A stretch of 64,000 bases of DNA from Oscillospiraceae bacterium (GCA_017550645.1 JAFZOI010000036.1:1-64000), one strand, 5' to 3'; counted from the first letter of the stretch, positions 8,004-16,638 are shown. The notes: a model not told the origin generated them from the sequence alone. Numbers and translations are program-made.

Positions 8004-8528
8004 TTAGTTTCTGACCGGTTCCACCTGGTCGAGCTGGAGATCGACGGGGGTCTCGCGCCCGAACATGGAAACTATGACGCGGACGCGGTCGCGCTCCACA
8101 TCGAGCTCGTCCACCGTGCCCAGGAACCCGTCGAGCGGGCCGTCCACGACCTTGACGCTGTCGCCGATGGAGTATCCGACATGGACCTCGCGCTTCTCGA
8201 CGCCGAGCGAAAGGATCTCCTCCTCCGTGAGGGGGATGGGCTTTCCGGCGGACCCGACGAAGCCCGTCACGCCGCGCACGTTGCGCACGAGGTGCCAGCT
8301 GTCGTCGGTCATAATCATTTTTACGAGCACATATCCGGGGAATATCTTGCGCTCTTTGGTGACCGTCTTCTGGTCGGTTATCTCGGTAACTTCCTCGACG
8401 GGAATGTTGATCTCGAAGATGAGGTCCTGCATCCCGCGGTTCTCTACCGCCTTGCTGATAGTCGCGGCGACGGTGTTTTCATAGCCCGAGTAGGTATGGA
8501 TGACATACCACTTTGCGCTTTCAGCCAT
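8004..8528 (-). CDS. nusG: Transcription termination/antitermination factor NusG
   Basis: A 174-residue protein that rides on RNA polymerase. The NGN domain (WYVIHTYSGYENTVAATI, FPGYVLVKM, GVTGFVGS) and C-terminal KOW domain (VKVVDGPLDGFLGTVDEL) are both present and complete. It is placed between secE and rplK as in most bacteria. Length and order leave little doubt. Confidence 0.98.
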   Translation of the reverse strand: MAESAKWYVIHTYSGYENTVAATISKAVENRGMQDLIFEINIPVEEVTEITDQKTVTKERKIFPGYVLVKMIMTDDSWHLVRNVRGVTGFVGSAGKPIPLTEEEILSLGVEKREVHVGYSIGDSVKVVDGPLDGFLGTVDELDVERDRVRVIVSMFGRETPVDLQLDQVEPVRN

Positions 8529-8543
8529 CTGCCCCGCCCCCGG

Positions 8544-8831
8544 TTACTTGCCGATGCTGATGAGCGCGTTCACGATGACCATTGCAAGCTGGTCGAACGC
8601 CCACAGCACGATACCGGACACTATCATGACGACGCAGGCGACGACGACGTTCTTGAAAGTCTGCTTGCCGGTCGGCCATACGACCTTCTTCAGCTCGCTT
8701 CTCATCTCGCGGAACCACTTCGCTATGCGGCGTCCGAAACGGGAAAACGCGTTTCCCTCTTTTTTCTTGTCGGCCTTGCTCTTGACGGGTCTGGCCTCAG
8801 CCGGAGCCTGCCGATCGTTCTTTTCAGCCAT
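8544..8831 (-). CDS. secE: Preprotein translocase subunit SecE
   Basis: A 95-residue inner-membrane subunit of the SecYEG channel. A charged N-terminal half is followed by the family motif FREMRSELKKVVWPT and one C-terminal transmembrane helix (VVVACVVMIVSGIVLWAF). It lies directly upstream of nusG with a 15-base gap, as is usual. Confidence 0.97.
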   Translation of the reverse strand: MAEKNDRQAPAEARPVKSKADKKKEGNAFSRFGRRIAKWFREMRSELKKVVWPTGKQTFKNVVVACVVMIVSGIVLWAFDQLAMVIVNALISIGK

Positions 8832-8847
8832 TTAAGCTCCTCCCGCC

Positions 8848-8997
8848 TTACTTCGTTTCGGTGTGAACGGTGTGCTTGCGGCAGAATCTGCAATACTTGT
8901 TCATTTCAAGACGATCAGGGGTGTTCTTCTTGTTCTTGACCGTATTGTAGTTGCGCTGCTTGCACTCGTTGCACCTGAGTGTGACCTTTACTCGCAT
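8848..8997 (-). CDS. rpmG: 50S ribosomal protein L33
   Basis: A 49-residue zinc-ribbon ribosomal protein beginning [17 protein letters not shown], with both Cys pairs (CNEC and CRFC) kept, so it is the zinc-binding form. An AAGGAGGTGCCGCAAA precedes the ATG at 8997. It is the first gene of the operon, 16 bases before secE. Confidence 0.95.
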   Translation of the reverse strand: MRVKVTLRCNECKQRNYNTVKNKKNTPDRLEMNKYCRFCRKHTVHTETK

Positions 8998-9103
8998 TTT
9001 GCGGCACCTCCTTTTTTATTTGCCCCGCCTCGACGGGGCGGTTGCCTCCCTGAGGTCCAAACGGGCATAGTGAAATAAGCCCTCTCTGGCGACAGGTAAA
9101 GGC

Positions 9104-9132
9104 AGTATAGCACAACCGCACACGCCGGTCAA
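9104..9132 (-). promoter_or_regulatory. Promoter of the rpmG-secE-nusG-rplK-rplA operon
   Basis: On the minus strand, -35 TTGACC (9127-9132) and -10 TATACT (9104-9109) are 17 bases apart. This gives a leader of about 100 nt before rpmG. Confidence 0.75.
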
Positions 9133-9181
9133 GCATTATTTGCAGTTATTTAAGCAGTTTTTTTGCTTTTTCCCGCGCCTC

Positions 9182-9209
9182 TTGAATTTTTCGCGGGATA
9201 CGCTATACT
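9182..9209 (+). promoter_or_regulatory. Promoter for the small ORF and mutL
   Basis: TTGAAT (9182-9187) and TATACT (9204-9209) are separated by 16 bases on the plus strand. It is divergent from the rpmG promoter. Confidence 0.6.
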
Positions 9210-9264
9210 TATTATATTAAACGAAGCCACCTGAGCCGAATAATCTGTTTCGGGAGAGTCAGCC

Positions 9265-9381
9265 GTGTCAAAGACAGTCAAGATCATAATAGTCGTAATA
9301 GTCGTTCTCTGCCTTGCCTGCGTCATATGGCGCGCCGCCTTCGCCCCGCTCAACGGCGCGTTCATCGCCGGGCTCATCTGA
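9265..9381 (+). CDS. Small single-pass membrane protein, unknown function
   Basis: A 38-codon frame with a GTG start preceded by CGGGAGAG and ending 13 bases before mutL. After VSKTVK it has one hydrophobic helix (IIIVVIVVLCLACVIW) and a short polar tail. It may be a small membrane protein, or it may mainly be a translated leader that couples mutL expression. I recognise no family. Confidence 0.4.
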   Translation: MSKTVKIIIVVIVVLCLACVIWRAAFAPLNGAFIAGLI

Positions 9382-9394
9382 CGGGAGGAGCGCC

Positions 9395-11248
9395 ATGGCC
9401 AAGATATACAAGATGTCCCCCCATCTCGCCGACCTCATCGCGGCCGGCGAGGTCGTCGAGCGTCCGGCCTCGGTCGTCAAGGAGCTCGTCGAGAACTCCA
9501 TAGACGCGGGAGCGCAGTCCGTCACGGTCGAGATACGCCGCGGCGGTATGAGCTTCATCCGCGTCACGGACGACGGCTGCGGCATGTCCCCGGAGGACGC
9601 GGAGCTCGCCTTCCTGCGCCACGCCAGCAGCAAGCTCACGGACGAGCGCGGGCTCGAGGCGATACGCACGCTCGGTTTCCGCGGCGAGGCTCTCGCGGCG
9701 ATCGCGTCCGTATCCAACGTCACGCTCGTCACGCGCGAGCGCGGCGCGGAGAGCGGCGTCGCGGTCGTTCTTGAGGGCGGCGAGCCGCACCCCGCCGAGC
9801 CCGTCGGATGCTCCGAGGGGACGGTCATAACCGTGCAGGATCTCTTTTTCAATACTCCCGCGAGGCTGAAATTCATGAAGAAGGATTCCTCCGAGGGCGC
9901 CGCCGTCACGGCCGCGGTCGTCAAGGCCGCGCTTTCGCACCCCGAGGTCTCCGTCCGCTACATAAAGGACGACAAGGAGGAGCTCCATACGCCGGGCGAC
10001 GGCGTCGTCTCCTCGGCGATATACTCCATTTTCGGCGCACAGTTTTTCAAGTCCCTGCTCCCCGCCGAGTGCGAGGGCGAGGGCGTCTCCGTGACGGGCT
10101 TCGTCAGCGCGCCCGCTGCAGCCAAGGGCAACCGCAGCAGTCAGTACTTCTTCGTCAACGGCCGCTGCATCAAGTCGCAGATGCTCACGACAGCCGTCGA
10201 GCAGGCCTTCAAGAGCAGCCTATTTACGGGGCGCTTCCCCGCCTGCTTCATCTATATAATCCTCAAGCCCTCAGACGTCGACGTCAACGTCCACCCCGCG
10301 AAGACTGAGATCAAATTCCTCTCCGAGTCGCAGGTCTTCTCCGCGGTAAAGAATGCGGCCGCCGCCGCGCTCGCCGCCGAGGGCATGGGGAGCGCCGAGC
10401 TCACGTCCGAGAGCACGCTCAAGGCCGCGCCCAAGAGCGATTTCTGGAAGACGCAGGACGCGGAGACCTTCCGCAAGGCCTCCGCCCCTCCCCCGCCGCG
10501 CATGCGCGTGCGGGAAGACGCGACGCCCTATAACGCCGCGCCCGCGCCGAAGCCGCGCGAGCCCGCCCCCGCGCCGGTATACGAGGAGCCCCGCCCCTCT
10601 CTCTTCCCCGAGGAAAAGAAGGTTCCGGAACGCGAGGCGCCGGCTCCGCAGGCTCCGAAGATCGAAGAAAAGCCCGCCGCTCCCGCCGACTATAAGATCA
10701 TAGGCGAAGCGTTCGGCTGCTATATCATCTGCCAGAAGGGCGACGAACTCGTCTTCATCGACAAGCACGCCGCGCACGAGCGCATGCTCTTCGACGCGCT
10801 GCGCGCGAGGGAGAGCTCCGTCATGCCGCAGACCCTGCTCGAGCCGCCCGCGGTCGAGCTCGGCGCTCAGGATACGGCCCTCCTGCTCGAGCATCTGCCC
10901 GAGCTCGCGGCCTCCGGCGTCGAGGTCGAGGATTTCGGCGGCGGCGCGCTCATCGTCCGTACGCTGCCCTCCGGCGTCGCGGCGGGCGAGGTCGAGGCCT
11001 TCCTCGGCGAGCTCGCGGAGGCCATAAGGCAGGGGCGCAAGCCCGGCTCGCTCGGAGCCGCCGACGAGGTTCTCGCGACGGTCGCCTGCAAGGCGGCGAT
11101 AAAGGCCGGCAAGCCCTCCGATCCGCGCGAGCTCGTGCCCGTGGCTAAGGCCGTCATGAGCGGCGAGGTCCGGTACTGCCCGCACGGGCGCCCCGTCAGC
11201 GTCGTCCTCCCCAAAAGCAGGCTCGACAAGGGCATCAAGAGAACGTAA
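9395..11248 (+). CDS. mutL: DNA mismatch repair protein MutL
   Basis: MutL couples MutS mismatch recognition to strand incision. The N-terminal GHKL ATPase has all signatures: ELVENSIDAG, DDGCGM and TLGFRGEALAAIASV. A Pro/Ala-rich linker (about residues 350-450) leads to the C-terminal dimerisation/nuclease domain with DKHAAHERMLFDAL (the endonuclease motif usually written DQHA-x2-E-x4-E; the last Glu is Asp here), ACKAAIKAGKP and CPHGRPVSV. This pattern fits the nicking type found in bacteria lacking MutH. 617 residues. The start at 9395 is chosen for GGGAGGAGCGCC; mutS is not in the window. Confidence 0.96.
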   Translation: MAKIYKMSPHLADLIAAGEVVERPASVVKELVENSIDAGAQSVTVEIRRGGMSFIRVTDDGCGMSPEDAELAFLRHASSKLTDERGLEAIRTLGFRGEALAAIASVSNVTLVTRERGAESGVAVVLEGGEPHPAEPVGCSEGTVITVQDLFFNTPARLKFMKKDSSEGAAVTAAVVKAALSHPEVSVRYIKDDKEELHTPGDGVVSSAIYSIFGAQFFKSLLPAECEGEGVSVTGFVSAPAAAKGNRSSQYFFVNGRCIKSQMLTTAVEQAFKSSLFTGRFPACFIYIILKPSDVDVNVHPAKTEIKFLSESQVFSAVKNAAAAALAAEGMGSAELTSESTLKAAPKSDFWKTQDAETFRKASAPPPPRMRVREDATPYNAAPAPKPREPAPAPVYEEPRPSLFPEEKKVPEREAPAPQAPKIEEKPAAPADYKIIGEAFGCYIICQKGDELVFIDKHAAHERMLFDALRARESSVMPQTLLEPPAVELGAQDTALLLEHLPELAASGVEVEDFGGGALIVRTLPSGVAAGEVEAFLGELAEAIRQGRKPGSLGAADEVLATVACKAAIKAGKPSDPRELVPVAKAVMSGEVRYCPHGRPVSVVLPKSRLDKGIKRT

Positions 11249-11317
11249 AGCAAAGGGCGGCCCCAATTCGATTTAAATGTATTCCTATTATGATTTAAGG
11301 CAAGAAAGGAAAACTAT

Positions 11318-11524
11318 ATGGGTGGAGTTACTATCATTTCAATGCTAGCACTACTTTTTGGGTATTACTCCTTGTGCCGATATTTATGTAATCTCAATCC
11401 ACCTGAGAAAACTCCGCCTCGAATAGGATTTGGGTTTTACATACTTATTTTTGTGATTATCATATTAGCAGAAATAGGCCTATTTCAAGTCTGTCAATGG
11501 ATTGACAACTGGCTGATTAACTAA
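11318..11524 (+). CDS. AT-rich two-helix membrane protein, unknown
   Basis: A 68-residue frame with a good AAGAAAGG site. Two predicted membrane helices (IISMLALLFGYYSLCRYL and FGFYILIFVIIILAEIGLF) flank a short polar segment. Its base composition is strikingly AT-rich against its GC-rich neighbours, with codons such as TTA, ATA and ACT that are rare here. This points to recent transfer. It sits beside the duplicated tRNA-Pro end, so it may be cargo left from an integrated element. No family recognised. Confidence 0.55.
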   Translation: MGGVTIISMLALLFGYYSLCRYLCNLNPPEKTPPRIGFGFYILIFVIIILAEIGLFQVCQWIDNWLIN

Positions 11525-11536
11525 TTCCAAAAAAGG

Positions 11537-11620
11537 CTGTCGCATCAAATGCAAAAGAGGCGACCCGCTTTCGCGGATTGCCTCTTTTGGTCCGAGTGAC
11601 TGGATTCGAACCAGCGGCCT
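11537..11620. repeat. 84-bp direct repeat, copy 1 (tRNA-Pro 3' end plus terminator)
   Basis: Identical over 84 bases to 11718-11801. It contains the terminator hairpin (11553-11588) and the last 33 bases of the tRNA-Pro gene. The match stops inside the tRNA anticodon-arm side, as expected for a duplicated attachment site or an unequal exchange. Confidence 0.9.
11588..11620 (-). pseudogene. Truncated tRNA-Pro 3' fragment
   Basis: The minus strand ends in CGCTGGTTCGAATCCAG, TCACTCGG and ACCA exactly as in the intact tRNA-Pro at 11769-11845. The 5' half is replaced by unrelated structured sequence, and no anticodon loop can be drawn. It is not expected to yield a functional tRNA. Confidence 0.8.
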
Positions 11621-11715
11621 GCCACTGCGTCCGGCAGGCCGACGGCGTATGGCCCCACTCGCTCCCGCCCTGCGGGCGGAACCGCTCGGGGATGCCGTCA
11701 AGCGGCCGCTGGTTC
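11608..11715. other. Highly structured insert between the two tRNA-Pro ends
   Basis: The stretch is closed by a perfect 12-bp inverted repeat (GAACCAGCGGCC at 11608 with GGCCGCTGGTTC at 11704). Inside it are nested hairpins: GGCCTGCC/GGCAGGCC (11616-11640), GACGGC/GCCGTC, and CCGCCC/GGGCGG. The outer arm copies tRNA-Pro sequence. It could be a small mobile or structured RNA element. No protein is supported; short frames here only read antisense to the tRNA. Confidence 0.55.
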
Positions 11716-11717
11716 AA

Positions 11718-11801
11718 CTGTCGCATCAAATGCAAAAGAGGCGACCCGCTTTCGCGGATTGCCTCTTTTGGTCCGAGTGACTGGATTCGAACCAGCGGCC
11801 T
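11718..11801. repeat. 84-bp direct repeat, copy 2
   Basis: Second copy of the repeat, identical to 11537-11620. It forms the 3' half and downstream terminator (11734-11769) of the intact tRNA-Pro gene. Spacing between copies is 97 bases. Confidence 0.9.
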
Positions 11802-11845
11802 CTTGAACCCCATTCAAGCGCGATACCAAACTTCGCCACACCCGG
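11769..11845 (-). tRNA. tRNA-Pro (GGG)
   Basis: A 77-nt cloverleaf with encoded CCA. The acceptor CCGGGTG pairs with CACTCGG (one G-U), the D-arm is GGCGAAGTTTGGTATCGC, the anticodon stem CTTGA/TCAAG holds the loop ATGGGGT (anticodon GGG), and the T-arm is canonical. The terminator hairpin abuts its 3' end. Confidence 0.93.
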
Positions 11846-12056
11846 ATATTCAACTGCAAGAGGGATAATAGCACACTTTTCACGGCAATGCAAGCGTTAT
11901 TTGAAAATGTTTTGCTTTTGCCGCGGAAAACGCAGAATGCCGCTCGTTTATGCAAAAACTGTCTGAATGTTGTCGCGTACTTACGGCAGGTTCGTTTTGT
12001 CAGGCCGAGAAGACGCCATGCGATTATACTTGGCAAATCGGGCATGATGATGTATT

Positions 12057-12064
12057 GTTATAAT
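12057..12064 (+). promoter_or_regulatory. Extended -10 promoter for the flavoprotein gene
   Basis: TGTTATAAT-type extended -10 (TG-N-TATAAT) with no convincing -35 at the usual distance. It lies about 50 bases upstream of the 12120 start. Confidence 0.5.
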
Positions 12065-12119
12065 ATAAAAACCATACGTCAATGCGATCCATATTTCAAA
12101 TACGAAAGGAGCTACTTCA

Positions 12120-13673
12120 ATGCCTGATCTGGAACTGAAATTCTACTCCTACCTCTCCCCCAAGAAAGGGTACAGCTGGGAGACCCCTCCCGCGAAGATA
12201 CCCGAAAGCGATATCGCCGAGACCGTCAAGACCGAAGTCCTCATCCTCGGCGGCGGCATCAGCGGCCTTGCGGCCGGCGCGCGCTGCGTGGACATGGGGC
12301 TGAAGGTCGTCTGTCTGGACAAGAACGAAAAGCTGAAGGCCCTCGCCGGCCAGATAGCCGCGGTCAACAGCCGCGTCATGGCAAAGCAGGGCATCGTCAT
12401 CGACAAGAAGCAGCTTGCGGCGGACTGGCTCAAGATGAGCGGCAGCCGCGTGCAGGAGGACCTTCTCTGGCTCTTCATCAACCGCAGCGCCGAGGGCTTC
12501 CATTGGATGCTCGATCTCGCCGGAGAGGACAACCTTGACGTCAGCGTCTATCAGGCTTATCAGGGCCCGATGTTCGCCGAGTATCCCGGCACCCACCACA
12601 TCTTCAAGAAGAAGGAATGCACCAAGTATACCGCCTTCGGCGGCGGCGTGCTGGCCTGCGAGATATTCCAGACCGAGCTTCTGGACAAGGGCGGCGTCCT
12701 TCTCCGCGGAACGACGGCGCTCTACCTCGAGAAGAACGACGCGGGCCGCGTAACGGGCTGCATCGCCAAGTGCGCGGACGGCAAGTATCGCCGCTACGAG
12801 GGCTCCCGCGCGGTGGTCGTCGCCACGGGCGACCCCTCCGAGGACGAGGAGATGATGGAGGCCTTCTGCCCCATCGGTCTGCGCGCTCCCTCCAAGTTCC
12901 CCCGTCCCGGCAACACCGGCGACGGGCAGAAGATGCTCTACTGGGCCGGAGCCGCTCTGGACAACCCCGAATGGGCGCCGACCATACACGCTCTCGGCGG
13001 ATGTGGCTTCCAGGGCTTCTTCCTCCACGTCAACCGCCTGGGCAACCGCTTTATGAACGAGGATACATGGATGCAGGCAAAATCCGTCCGCGTCCTCATG
13101 CAGCCCGGCGGAGACTTTGCGTTCAGCATTCTCGACAGCAAGTATCTCGACGAGATGGAGGAGCGCTATTCCGAGCTCGGCGGTCAGGGCATGATGCCGC
13201 TCGGCTCCGTGGGCGGCTCCTTCAACCGCGAGCGCATGGTAAATTCGATGAACCGCTACATCGAGCAGGGCAACGCCTTCGTGGCGGATACTCTCGAGGA
13301 GCTGGCGGAGAAGATAGAGGTCCCCGCGGAGAATCTCAAGAAGACCGTCAAGCGCTACAATGAGATCGTGGCCTCCGGAGACGACGTGGACTTCGGCAAG
13401 CGCGCAAGGCTCCTTACCAGCATCGAGAAAGGCCCCTTCTACGCGCTGAAGTGGGGCCCGCAGCTGCTTGACGTGTTCGGCGGCGCCCAGATAACGACCG
13501 ACCTTGAGGTCCTCGGGCCGGACAGCAAAGTTATCCCCGGGCTCTACGCGACCGGCAACACCGCCGGCGGCATGTATGCCGTGGACTATCCCCTGCTGCT
13601 CAACGGCAACAGCTACGGCCGCGCGCTGGCCTACGCGATGCAGCTCGGCGACGTTCTGGTAAGGCCGGAATGA
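12120..13673 (+). CDS. Fumarate reductase-like flavoprotein (FAD_binding_2)
   Basis: A 517-residue flavoprotein. The FAD-binding motif EVLILGGGISGLAAGARCVDMG begins near residue 38, and the C-terminal block PGLYATGNTAGGMYAVDYP with the following NGNSYGRAL closes the FAD site in the fumarate/urocanate-reductase fold. No covalent-flavin domain, haem motif or signal peptide is present, so it is probably a soluble reductase fed by another electron carrier. The substrate is unknown. Strong CGAAAGGAG site; flanked by tRNA-Pro and a terminator, so single-gene. Its codon use is notably biased (AAG, GAG, CTC), suggesting high expression. Confidence 0.85.
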   Translation: MPDLELKFYSYLSPKKGYSWETPPAKIPESDIAETVKTEVLILGGGISGLAAGARCVDMGLKVVCLDKNEKLKALAGQIAAVNSRVMAKQGIVIDKKQLAADWLKMSGSRVQEDLLWLFINRSAEGFHWMLDLAGEDNLDVSVYQAYQGPMFAEYPGTHHIFKKKECTKYTAFGGGVLACEIFQTELLDKGGVLLRGTTALYLEKNDAGRVTGCIAKCADGKYRRYEGSRAVVVATGDPSEDEEMMEAFCPIGLRAPSKFPRPGNTGDGQKMLYWAGAALDNPEWAPTIHALGGCGFQGFFLHVNRLGNRFMNEDTWMQAKSVRVLMQPGGDFAFSILDSKYLDEMEERYSELGGQGMMPLGSVGGSFNRERMVNSMNRYIEQGNAFVADTLEELAEKIEVPAENLKKTVKRYNEIVASGDDVDFGKRARLLTSIEKGPFYALKWGPQLLDVFGGAQITTDLEVLGPDSKVIPGLYATGNTAGGMYAVDYPLLLNGNSYGRALAYAMQLGDVLVRPE

Positions 13674-13705
13674 TCAAAGCCTCATCCTATCCACAGGGCA
13701 ACAAA

Positions 13706-13736
13706 GAAAAAGCGAGAGGAAAACCTCTCGCTTTTT
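13706..13736. terminator. Bidirectional terminator
   Basis: AAAAAGCGAGAGG/CCTCTCGCTTTTT hairpin with A- and T-runs on both sides, between the flavoprotein gene (plus) and the lipoprotein gene (minus). Confidence 0.85.
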
Positions 13737-13755
13737 ATATGGCTAAGCTTGCGGA

Positions 13756-15000
13756 TCACCAATCCCAGCCGTAGTCGCCGGGGTCGGACCAGGGATCGTA
13801 ATCGTCGTAATAGTCGTAGTCGTCGTAATCCCAGCCCCAGTCGTTGGACTCGTAATAGCTGCCGTCGTCGTCGATGTAATAATCGTCGCCGTAGCCGATG
13901 AACTCGTTTTCATAGCCGTTCCAGTACCATACGTCGCCGTCCTCGTCGTACCAGTAGTAAGGAGTGCCGTAGTCGCCGGAATCGGAGTGGCTCGAGCCGC
14001 CGGTCGGCTTGGCCGGGACGGGCTTGGGAGCCGTTGTCCAGGTGGTGTTATTATAGTTGCAGGTCGCCATGATATTGTTGCATATCTCGAAATAATTCTG
14101 GATCCTGCTTTCCAGCGAGATCGTCATCGCCACGAGCGCGTACCCGGTCGGGCCGTAGTAGCGCACCTCCATACAGCCTCTGACGGGCTGATTCGCGGCG
14201 GGGCTGAATATCGAGCCGTCTAACCACAGGTAACCTATTATCCTGTAATAGCTTCCGCAGTCTTCAAAATCGGTCCCGATGCACTTTATTACTTTGCCGC
14301 TGTACATGGACTCTGCCAATCCGTCCATCATCAGCTTCATGTAGGGCTGAGCGGTGGCGGCGCCCTGAGTCATATAAGGATCATATCCGGAGATACGGGC
14401 AAAGTGGAACAAGATATTGCTGTAGTAATCGTCGGTCCCGTCCTCCATGATCGCGTTGAAGCTCACAGAGTTGGTCACATTCGGATGCTTGTGCGCACTC
14501 ATCTGACGCGGATAACTCAGCGTGACCGCGCCGAAAACGTCCGATTCGAAATGAGTCGTCTCGGTCAGCGGATCGTTCGGGGTCGGCAGCAGGAGCATCT
14601 CGTCCGTCTTGGTCATCGTATCGCCGTCGGAATCGCTCAGGCCGCCCACTATCCTCTTGAGAGAGGAAACGTATCTGCCGTCCTCAAGATAGAGGGCGAT
14701 GCCGTCGTCCTCCGCCTTGACGACGCCGGCGCCGATTTCCTTGCCGTAGAGGTCCTCGCAAAGCCATACGCACGCAGCGTCGATAACGACGTAGCTCGGC
14801 GAGTTGTCATACTTCCAGATGCCGACGAAGGCGGAGATATCCGGCAGGTCCTCGTCGGGCTCGGGCTCGCTGCGGTCGTTTTCAGAGTCGGTATAGTCCG
14901 GCTCGACGTCCACTGGCTCGCTCTTTTTTCCACACGCCGCTATGGAAAGGCATATCGCCGCGACGAGCAGCAAAATGAGCAGTATTCTGAGTTTCTTCAT
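13756..15000 (-). CDS. Lipoprotein with aromatic/acidic low-complexity tail
   Basis: A 414-residue exported protein. The signal peptide ends in the lipobox LSIAAC (about residue 23), followed by an acidic linker rich in E, P and D. The middle 250 residues form a folded domain I do not recognise. The last ~75 residues are nearly all D, Y, W, G and E (YYWYDEDGDVWYW and similar), an unusual tail that may bind metal, carbohydrate or peptidoglycan. It appears to be transcribed alone with a terminator after it. Function unknown. Confidence 0.75.
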   Translation of the reverse strand: MKKLRILLILLLVAAICLSIAACGKKSEPVDVEPDYTDSENDRSEPEPDEDLPDISAFVGIWKYDNSPSYVVIDAACVWLCEDLYGKEIGAGVVKAEDDGIALYLEDGRYVSSLKRIVGGLSDSDGDTMTKTDEMLLLPTPNDPLTETTHFESDVFGAVTLSYPRQMSAHKHPNVTNSVSFNAIMEDGTDDYYSNILFHFARISGYDPYMTQGAATAQPYMKLMMDGLAESMYSGKVIKCIGTDFEDCGSYYRIIGYLWLDGSIFSPAANQPVRGCMEVRYYGPTGYALVAMTISLESRIQNYFEICNNIMATCNYNNTTWTTAPKPVPAKPTGGSSHSDSGDYGTPYYWYDEDGDVWYWNGYENEFIGYGDDYYIDDDGSYYESNDWGWDYDDYDYYDDYDPWSDPGDYGWDW

Positions 15001-15136
15001 TTTTCTTTCTCCAGCTTTATTTAATATTTCCCCGCCGTATCAGGGCGGGCTCTCATTTCCCGTTTTTTCATCCTTTGGTATTTTACCACTCTTTTCCTCA
15101 AAATTCAACACAATATTGTGCTGATGCGAGACGGCG

Positions 15137-15174
15137 CAAAAAACTGCCGGAAGGTCTCTCGGGACCTTCCGGCA
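15137..15174 (-). terminator. Terminator of glyA
   Basis: CTGCCGGAAGGTC pairs with GACCTTCCGGCAG around a short loop and is followed by TTTTTT on the minus strand, just past the glyA stop codon. Confidence 0.9.
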
Positions 15175-15184
15175 GGTGCGTTTA

Positions 15185-16471
15185 TCAGCCGGGGAAAACG
15201 CTGTCGCGCGGGGAGGGATTGACGCGCTCGTATATAGGGAAGCGCTTGCAGAGGGCAGCGACGCGCTCGAGTATCTCCTCGCGGCTGCCGGTATAATCGC
15301 GTATGGCCTTGAGGATGAGCTCGCCGACTTCGCGCATCTCGGGCTCCTTGAAGCCGCGCGTCGTGACGGCGGGCGAACCGAGACGCAGGCCGCTCGTCTC
15401 CTGCGGGCCGCGCGGGTCGGCGGGGACGGCGTTCTTATTGGCGGTGATGTGGACGGCGTCGAGGCGCACCTCGAGCTCCTTGCCGCTGATGTCCATGTTC
15501 TTCAGATCGACGAGCATGAGGTGGTTGTCCGTACCGCCGGAGACAAGCTCCAGACCGCCGTCGAGCAGCGTCTTGGCGAGCGTAGCGGCATTGGAGACGA
15601 TCTGATGCTGGTAGGCCTTGAAATCGGGGCGCAGGACCTCGCCGAGCGCGACGGCCTTGGCCGCGATGATATGCATGAGCGGGCCGCCCTGCACGCCGGG
15701 GAATATGGCGGCGTTTATCTTTTTGGCGATGGTCGCGTCGTTGGTGAGGATGATGCCGCCGCGCGGGCCGCGCATGGTCTTATGGGTCGTGGTCGTTACG
15801 ACGTCGGCGTACGGCACGGGAGAGGGATGCTCGCCCGCGGCGACGAGGCCCGCGATGTGGGCCATGTCGACCATGAGGTAGGCGCCGACCTCGCGCGCGA
15901 TGGAGCTGAACGCGGCGTAGTCGATGATGCGCGGATAGGCCGAGGCGCCCGCGATTATCATCTTCGGGCGGTTGGCGAGTGCGAGCTCGCGCACCTGATC
16001 GTAGTCGATAAGGCCGGTCGCGGGATCGAGGCCGTAGGACACGATGTTGTAGTTCTTGCCGGAGAAGTTGGCGCGGCTGCCGTGGGTCAGATGGCCGCCG
16101 TTATCCAGCGCCATGCCCATGACGGTGTCGCCGGGCTTGCAGAGGGCGAGGTAGACGGCGTAGTTGGCCTGCGAGCCGCTGTGCGCCTGCACGTTGGCGT
16201 AATGCGCGTCGAAGATGAGCTTGGCGCGCTCGATGCAGATGTTCTCCGCCATGTCGACGTATTCGCAGCCGCCGTAGAAGCGATTGCCGGGATAGCCCTC
16301 GGCGTACTTATTCGTAAGGACGGACGCCATCGTCGCCATGACCTCCTGGCTGACGAGGTTTTCCGAGGCGATGAGCTCAATGTTGTTTCTCTGGCGCTTG
16401 AGCTCCAGATCGAGGACCTTTGCGATCTCGGGGTCGTAGGCGCTGATGTAGCGCATGCTGGCTTCTACCAT
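15185..16471 (-). CDS. glyA: Serine hydroxymethyltransferase
   Basis: The PLP enzyme interconverting serine and glycine while loading tetrahydrofolate with a one-carbon unit. Over 428 residues it shows [46 protein letters not shown], the PLP-lysine motif [14 protein letters not shown] and the C-terminal [16 protein letters not shown]. The start at 16471 is chosen because TTTGGAGGGCATC lies directly upstream; the longer in-frame reading has no site. Monocistronic. Confidence 0.98.
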   Translation of the reverse strand: MVEASMRYISAYDPEIAKVLDLELKRQRNNIELIASENLVSQEVMATMASVLTNKYAEGYPGNRFYGGCEYVDMAENICIERAKLIFDAHYANVQAHSGSQANYAVYLALCKPGDTVMGMALDNGGHLTHGSRANFSGKNYNIVSYGLDPATGLIDYDQVRELALANRPKMIIAGASAYPRIIDYAAFSSIAREVGAYLMVDMAHIAGLVAAGEHPSPVPYADVVTTTTHKTMRGPRGGIILTNDATIAKKINAAIFPGVQGGPLMHIIAAKAVALGEVLRPDFKAYQHQIVSNAATLAKTLLDGGLELVSGGTDNHLMLVDLKNMDISGKELEVRLDAVHITANKNAVPADPRGPQETSGLRLGSPAVTTRGFKEPEMREVGELILKAIRDYTGSREEILERVAALCKRFPIYERVNPSPRDSVFPG

Positions 16472-16606
16472 GATGCCCTCCAAAGAATTCTTTAATGAAA
16501 TGATGCGGGATTTAGAAAAGCTATCATAAATACCCCGCGTTGTCAAGAGGCGCGCCCCTCCCCCCGCCCCGGAAAATGAGAAGTCATGGGGTCGTGGGCG
16601 GTGTAA

Positions 16607-16617
16607 GTTTACATAAT
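16607..16617 (+). repeat. GTTTACATAAT motif (XerD half-site-like), copy 1
   Basis: Exact 11-mer; its reverse complement ATTATGTAAAC equals the right (XerD) arm of known Firmicutes dif sites. Wider match is TGCATTATGTAAACTTA on the minus strand. Intergenic, next to the acyltransferase terminator. Confidence 0.75.
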
Positions 16618-16638
16618 GCAAATATCGACATATGAGAA

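Noticed and set aside
11480..12045. Several minus-strand frames of 70-115 codons across the tRNA-Pro region
   Set aside because: They read through tRNA and terminator sequence (AAGSNPVTRTK-type translation), a well-known artefact of tRNA genes.
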